A DNA stretch of 64,000 bases from Rhodothermales bacterium (GTDB lineage: Bacteria > Bacteroidota > Rhodothermia > Rhodothermales > JANQRZ01), in the NCBI GenBank assembly GCA_028284265.1, contig JANQRZ010000003.1:186001-250000 (forward strand), read 5' to 3'. Shown piece after piece: positions 62,020-64,000 of the stretch (its first letter is position 1; every line of letters begins with the position of its first letter). The notes below the pieces were generated by a model. That model saw only the letters and a list, made by a program, of their open reading frames with translations, did no database searches and was not told the origin of the DNA. Both the position numbers and the translations under genes were made by a program.

Positions 62020-64000
62020 ATGAAAGGGACCCTGATCGACCGGCTCGTTGCCGCCGGAGTCTTCGTCTTCTCACTCGTCCTCTACCTGATGACCGTCGCC
62101 CCGACGGCGTCGTTCTGGGATGCGGGTGAGTTCATCGCCATTGCTGACGGGTTGCAGGTGTCCCACCCGCCGGGTGCCCCGTTCTACATGCTCATCGGAC
62201 GGCTCTTCTCGATGGTCTTCGGGCCGATCCTGGGCATCTTCATGGCTTCGGGGTACACGGCGGTCGCCATCAACCTCGTGAGCGTGCTGGCAAGTGCGCT
62301 CACGATCCTGCTGACGCACCTCGTGATCGTCCGGCTGATCCGCATCTGGCAGGGCACGCCCGATGTATGGACCGGGGCCGACCGACTCGCCGCGCTCGGC
62401 GGTGGGGTCATCGGCGCGCTGACGTTTGCGGTGACGGACTCGTTCTGGTTCAACGCCGTCGAGGCCGAAGTCTACGCGATGTCGATGTTCTTCACGGCTA
62501 TCGTGGTGTGGCTGATCTTGCGCTGGCGTGAGGAGAAGTTGGCCGAGGAGGAGGCACTCCGCGCCCGCGACGAGCACCCGTTCGGGCTGAAGTCGGATCG
62601 CTACCTAGTGCTCATCGCCTACCTGTTCGGCCTCGCCATTGGCGTCCACCTACTGAACGTGCTGACGCTGTTCTTCATCGCCCTGGTCGTCTACTTCGCT
62701 GACTTCGACCGCGAGGACTGGACGACCGGCAAGCGGTGGATCGGCATCGCGGTAGCCGGGGCGGTGGCCTCGGTCATCTTTGTCACGATCTACCCCGGTT
62801 TGGTGCAGAAGCTGCCGACGATGGCCGAGGCCTTTGGACTCGCTCCCACCCTCATCGTCGTGTTTGGTGCGGTCGCCGGGGCCGTGTGGTGGACGCAGAA
62901 GAACCGGCGGCCCGTCGGCAACCTCGTCGCGATCTCGGTGCTCATGCTACTCATCGGGTACTCGACCTACGCGCTCATCTTCATCCGTTCCGCCGCCGAC
63001 CCGCCCATCGATGAGAATGACCCGGAGACGACCGAGGCTATCGTTTCCTATCTCAAGCGCGAGCAGTACGGCGCGACTCCGCTTTTCAAAGGGCCGACCT
63101 TCGACAACGCGACGGGTAGCTTCACGCGAGATGACAAGCTCTTCCCGCGCCGATGGTCGCCTGTGCCACAGCACGCCCAGGTCTATGCCCAGTACGACTC
63201 CGACATGGAGTTCTTCTGGAGGTACCAGGTCGGGCATATGTACATGCGCTACTTCCTCTGGAACTTCGTCGGCAAGGCGTCCGACGTGCAGGACGCGCAG
63301 TGGACGTCGGGATTGGTTCAGACGGCGGGCACGGCGGCGGAGGCGCGGACGCCGAGTGAGCGAGCGGGCTACAACATCTACTTCGGGCTGCCGCTGCTGC
63401 TCGGGTTGATCGGGATGGCATTCCACTTCGTGCGGGACTGGCGTCGGGCTTTTGCCGTGGCTGTGCTCTTTTTCATAACCGGCATCGGGATCATTGTCTA
63501 TCTCAACCAGAACCCGATGCAGCCGCGCGAGCGGGACTACTCCTATGTGGCGAGTTTCTTCGCGTACAGCCTGTGGGTCGGGATTGGGGCGACGGGGCTG
63601 ATCGCGCTCACAGCCGAGGCGCTTGCCGAGAAGGGGCGCAGCCTCCGGCTCGGCCTCGCCACGGCGATGGCAGCGCTGCTCTTCATCGCGGTGCCGGGCT
63701 GGATGATGATCCAGAACTACGATGACCACGATCGCTCCGGGCGCTACGTGGCCCCGGACTTCGCGTACAACATGCTCCAGAGCCTCGCGCCGAACGCGAT
63801 TCTCTTCACCAACGGCGACAACGATACCTTCCCGCTGTGGTACCTCCAAGAGGTCGAGGGCATCCGGCGCGACGTGCGTGTGGCGAACCTCTCGCTGCTT
63901 CAGACGTCGTGGTACATCAAGCAGCTCAAGAACCAGTGGTCGCGGGACTCCGAGCCGCTGCCGATCTCGTTCACCGATCAGGAGATCGATGCGCTTCAGC
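62020..64000 (+). CDS. GT117/DUF2723 (TMEM260-like) membrane protein, 3' end outside the window
   Basis: The frame runs from ATG at 62020 to the window end (660 codons, no stop). MKGTLIDRLVAAGVFVFSLV starts the first of about 12 membrane helices. VAPTASFWDAGEFIAIADGL and QVSHPPGAPFYMLIGRLFSM are hallmarks of DUF2723. AEVYAMSMFFTAIVVWLIL and LFTNGDNDTFPLWYLQEVEG, then RRDVRVANLSLLQTSWYIKQ follow. The family resembles O-mannosyltransferases; in Bacteroidota it is a large multi-span protein. It is divergent from the M1 gene. A TATCTTAT element lies at 61972, 48 bp before the start. Confidence 0.9.
   Translation, partial: MKGTLIDRLVAAGVFVFSLVLYLMTVAPTASFWDAGEFIAIADGLQVSHPPGAPFYMLIGRLFSMVFGPILGIFMASGYTAVAINLVSVLASALTILLTHLVIVRLIRIWQGTPDVWTGADRLAALGGGVIGALTFAVTDSFWFNAVEAEVYAMSMFFTAIVVWLILRWREEKLAEEEALRARDEHPFGLKSDRYLVLIAYLFGLAIGVHLLNVLTLFFIALVVYFADFDREDWTTGKRWIGIAVAGAVASVIFVTIYPGLVQKLPTMAEAFGLAPTLIVVFGAVAGAVWWTQKNRRPVGNLVAISVLMLLIGYSTYALIFIRSAADPPIDENDPETTEAIVSYLKREQYGATPLFKGPTFDNATGSFTRDDKLFPRRWSPVPQHAQVYAQYDSDMEFFWRYQVGHMYMRYFLWNFVGKASDVQDAQWTSGLVQTAGTAAEARTPSERAGYNIYFGLPLLLGLIGMAFHFVRDWRRAFAVAVLFFITGIGIIVYLNQNPMQPRERDYSYVASFFAYSLWVGIGATGLIALTAEALAEKGRSLRLGLATAMAALLFIAVPGWMMIQNYDDHDRSGRYVAPDFAYNMLQSLAPNAILFTNGDNDTFPLWYLQEVEGIRRDVRVANLSLLQTSWYIKQLKNQWSRDSEPLPISFTDQEIDALQ

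Noticed and set aside
62780-63409. Separate 209-codon frame inside the last gene
   Set aside because: It lies in another frame of the GT117-like coding region and its peptide is Arg/Ser-rich without a domain.

Overview
The window is 64 kb of high-GC chromosomal DNA from a Bacteroidota-type bacterium, most likely Rhodothermota (Rhodothermales or Rubricoccaceae-like). Four complete secreted proteins end in the type IX secretion (T9SS) C-terminal sorting domain (YPNPF...VYDVLGREVAVL...G.Y.VRL...R). Further support comes from a GT117/DUF2723 membrane protein, a K+-dependent membrane pyrophosphatase signature, a Bacteroidota-type promoter (TTGACA - 18 bp - TATTTTTG) before the only tRNA, and generally weak Shine-Dalgarno sequences. 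There is no rRNA, CRISPR array, transposase or integrase. The genus assignment is inference.

Layout. 1-5102 (minus): secreted endonuclease I (partial) and two large T9SS cargo proteins sharing a 94-bp identical block. 5228-7906 (plus): a lipoprotein and an AbgT transporter. 7908-18054 (minus): TerB-like protein, two tandem BLUF photoreceptors, CoA-transferase, orphan ParA, BtuF-like metal receptor, Mpl ligase, CNNM-type CBS protein, and an ATP/ADP-translocase-like protein fused to HEAT repeats. 18171-19400: serA. 19504-24238: accessory stretch with a collagen-like protein, an SLC13/RCK_C transporter flanked by 129-bp direct repeats of the end of a translocase gene, and that translocase gene. 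24366-27487: an outer-membrane barrel overlapping a lipoprotein with a kinase-like residue pattern. 27558-38954 (minus): MATE pump, Psd, a membrane class III cyclase, and an RND-adaptor-TolC-TetR efflux operon whose RND subunit carries a large extra membrane insert. 39159-50228: surface sugar genes (GDP-mannose, UDP-glucuronate, UDP-xylose, dTDP-rhamnose without rmlB) up to a WcaJ-type initiating sugar transferase, interrupted by dispersed hairpin repeats, a 45-aa membrane peptide gene, a metallopeptidase-like gene and an ABC-F ATPase. 50409-51953: T9SS protein with 13 LRR-like repeats. 52032-64000: racemase, tRNA-Gln, prs, rplY, pth, hppA, T9SS protein, dihaem cytochrome c, M1 aminopeptidase and a GT117-like protein running off the end.

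Most genes serve the cell envelope: nucleotide-sugar supply and surface polysaccharide, peptidoglycan recycling (Mpl), phosphatidylethanolamine (Psd), outer-membrane barrel, tripartite efflux, and T9SS cargo. The least conventional points are the barrel/kinase-like lipoprotein pair, the enlarged RND pump 6 bp from a cyclase gene, the repeat-flanked SLC13 gene, the tandem BLUF genes, and intergenic spacers that repeatedly form long imperfect palindromes.
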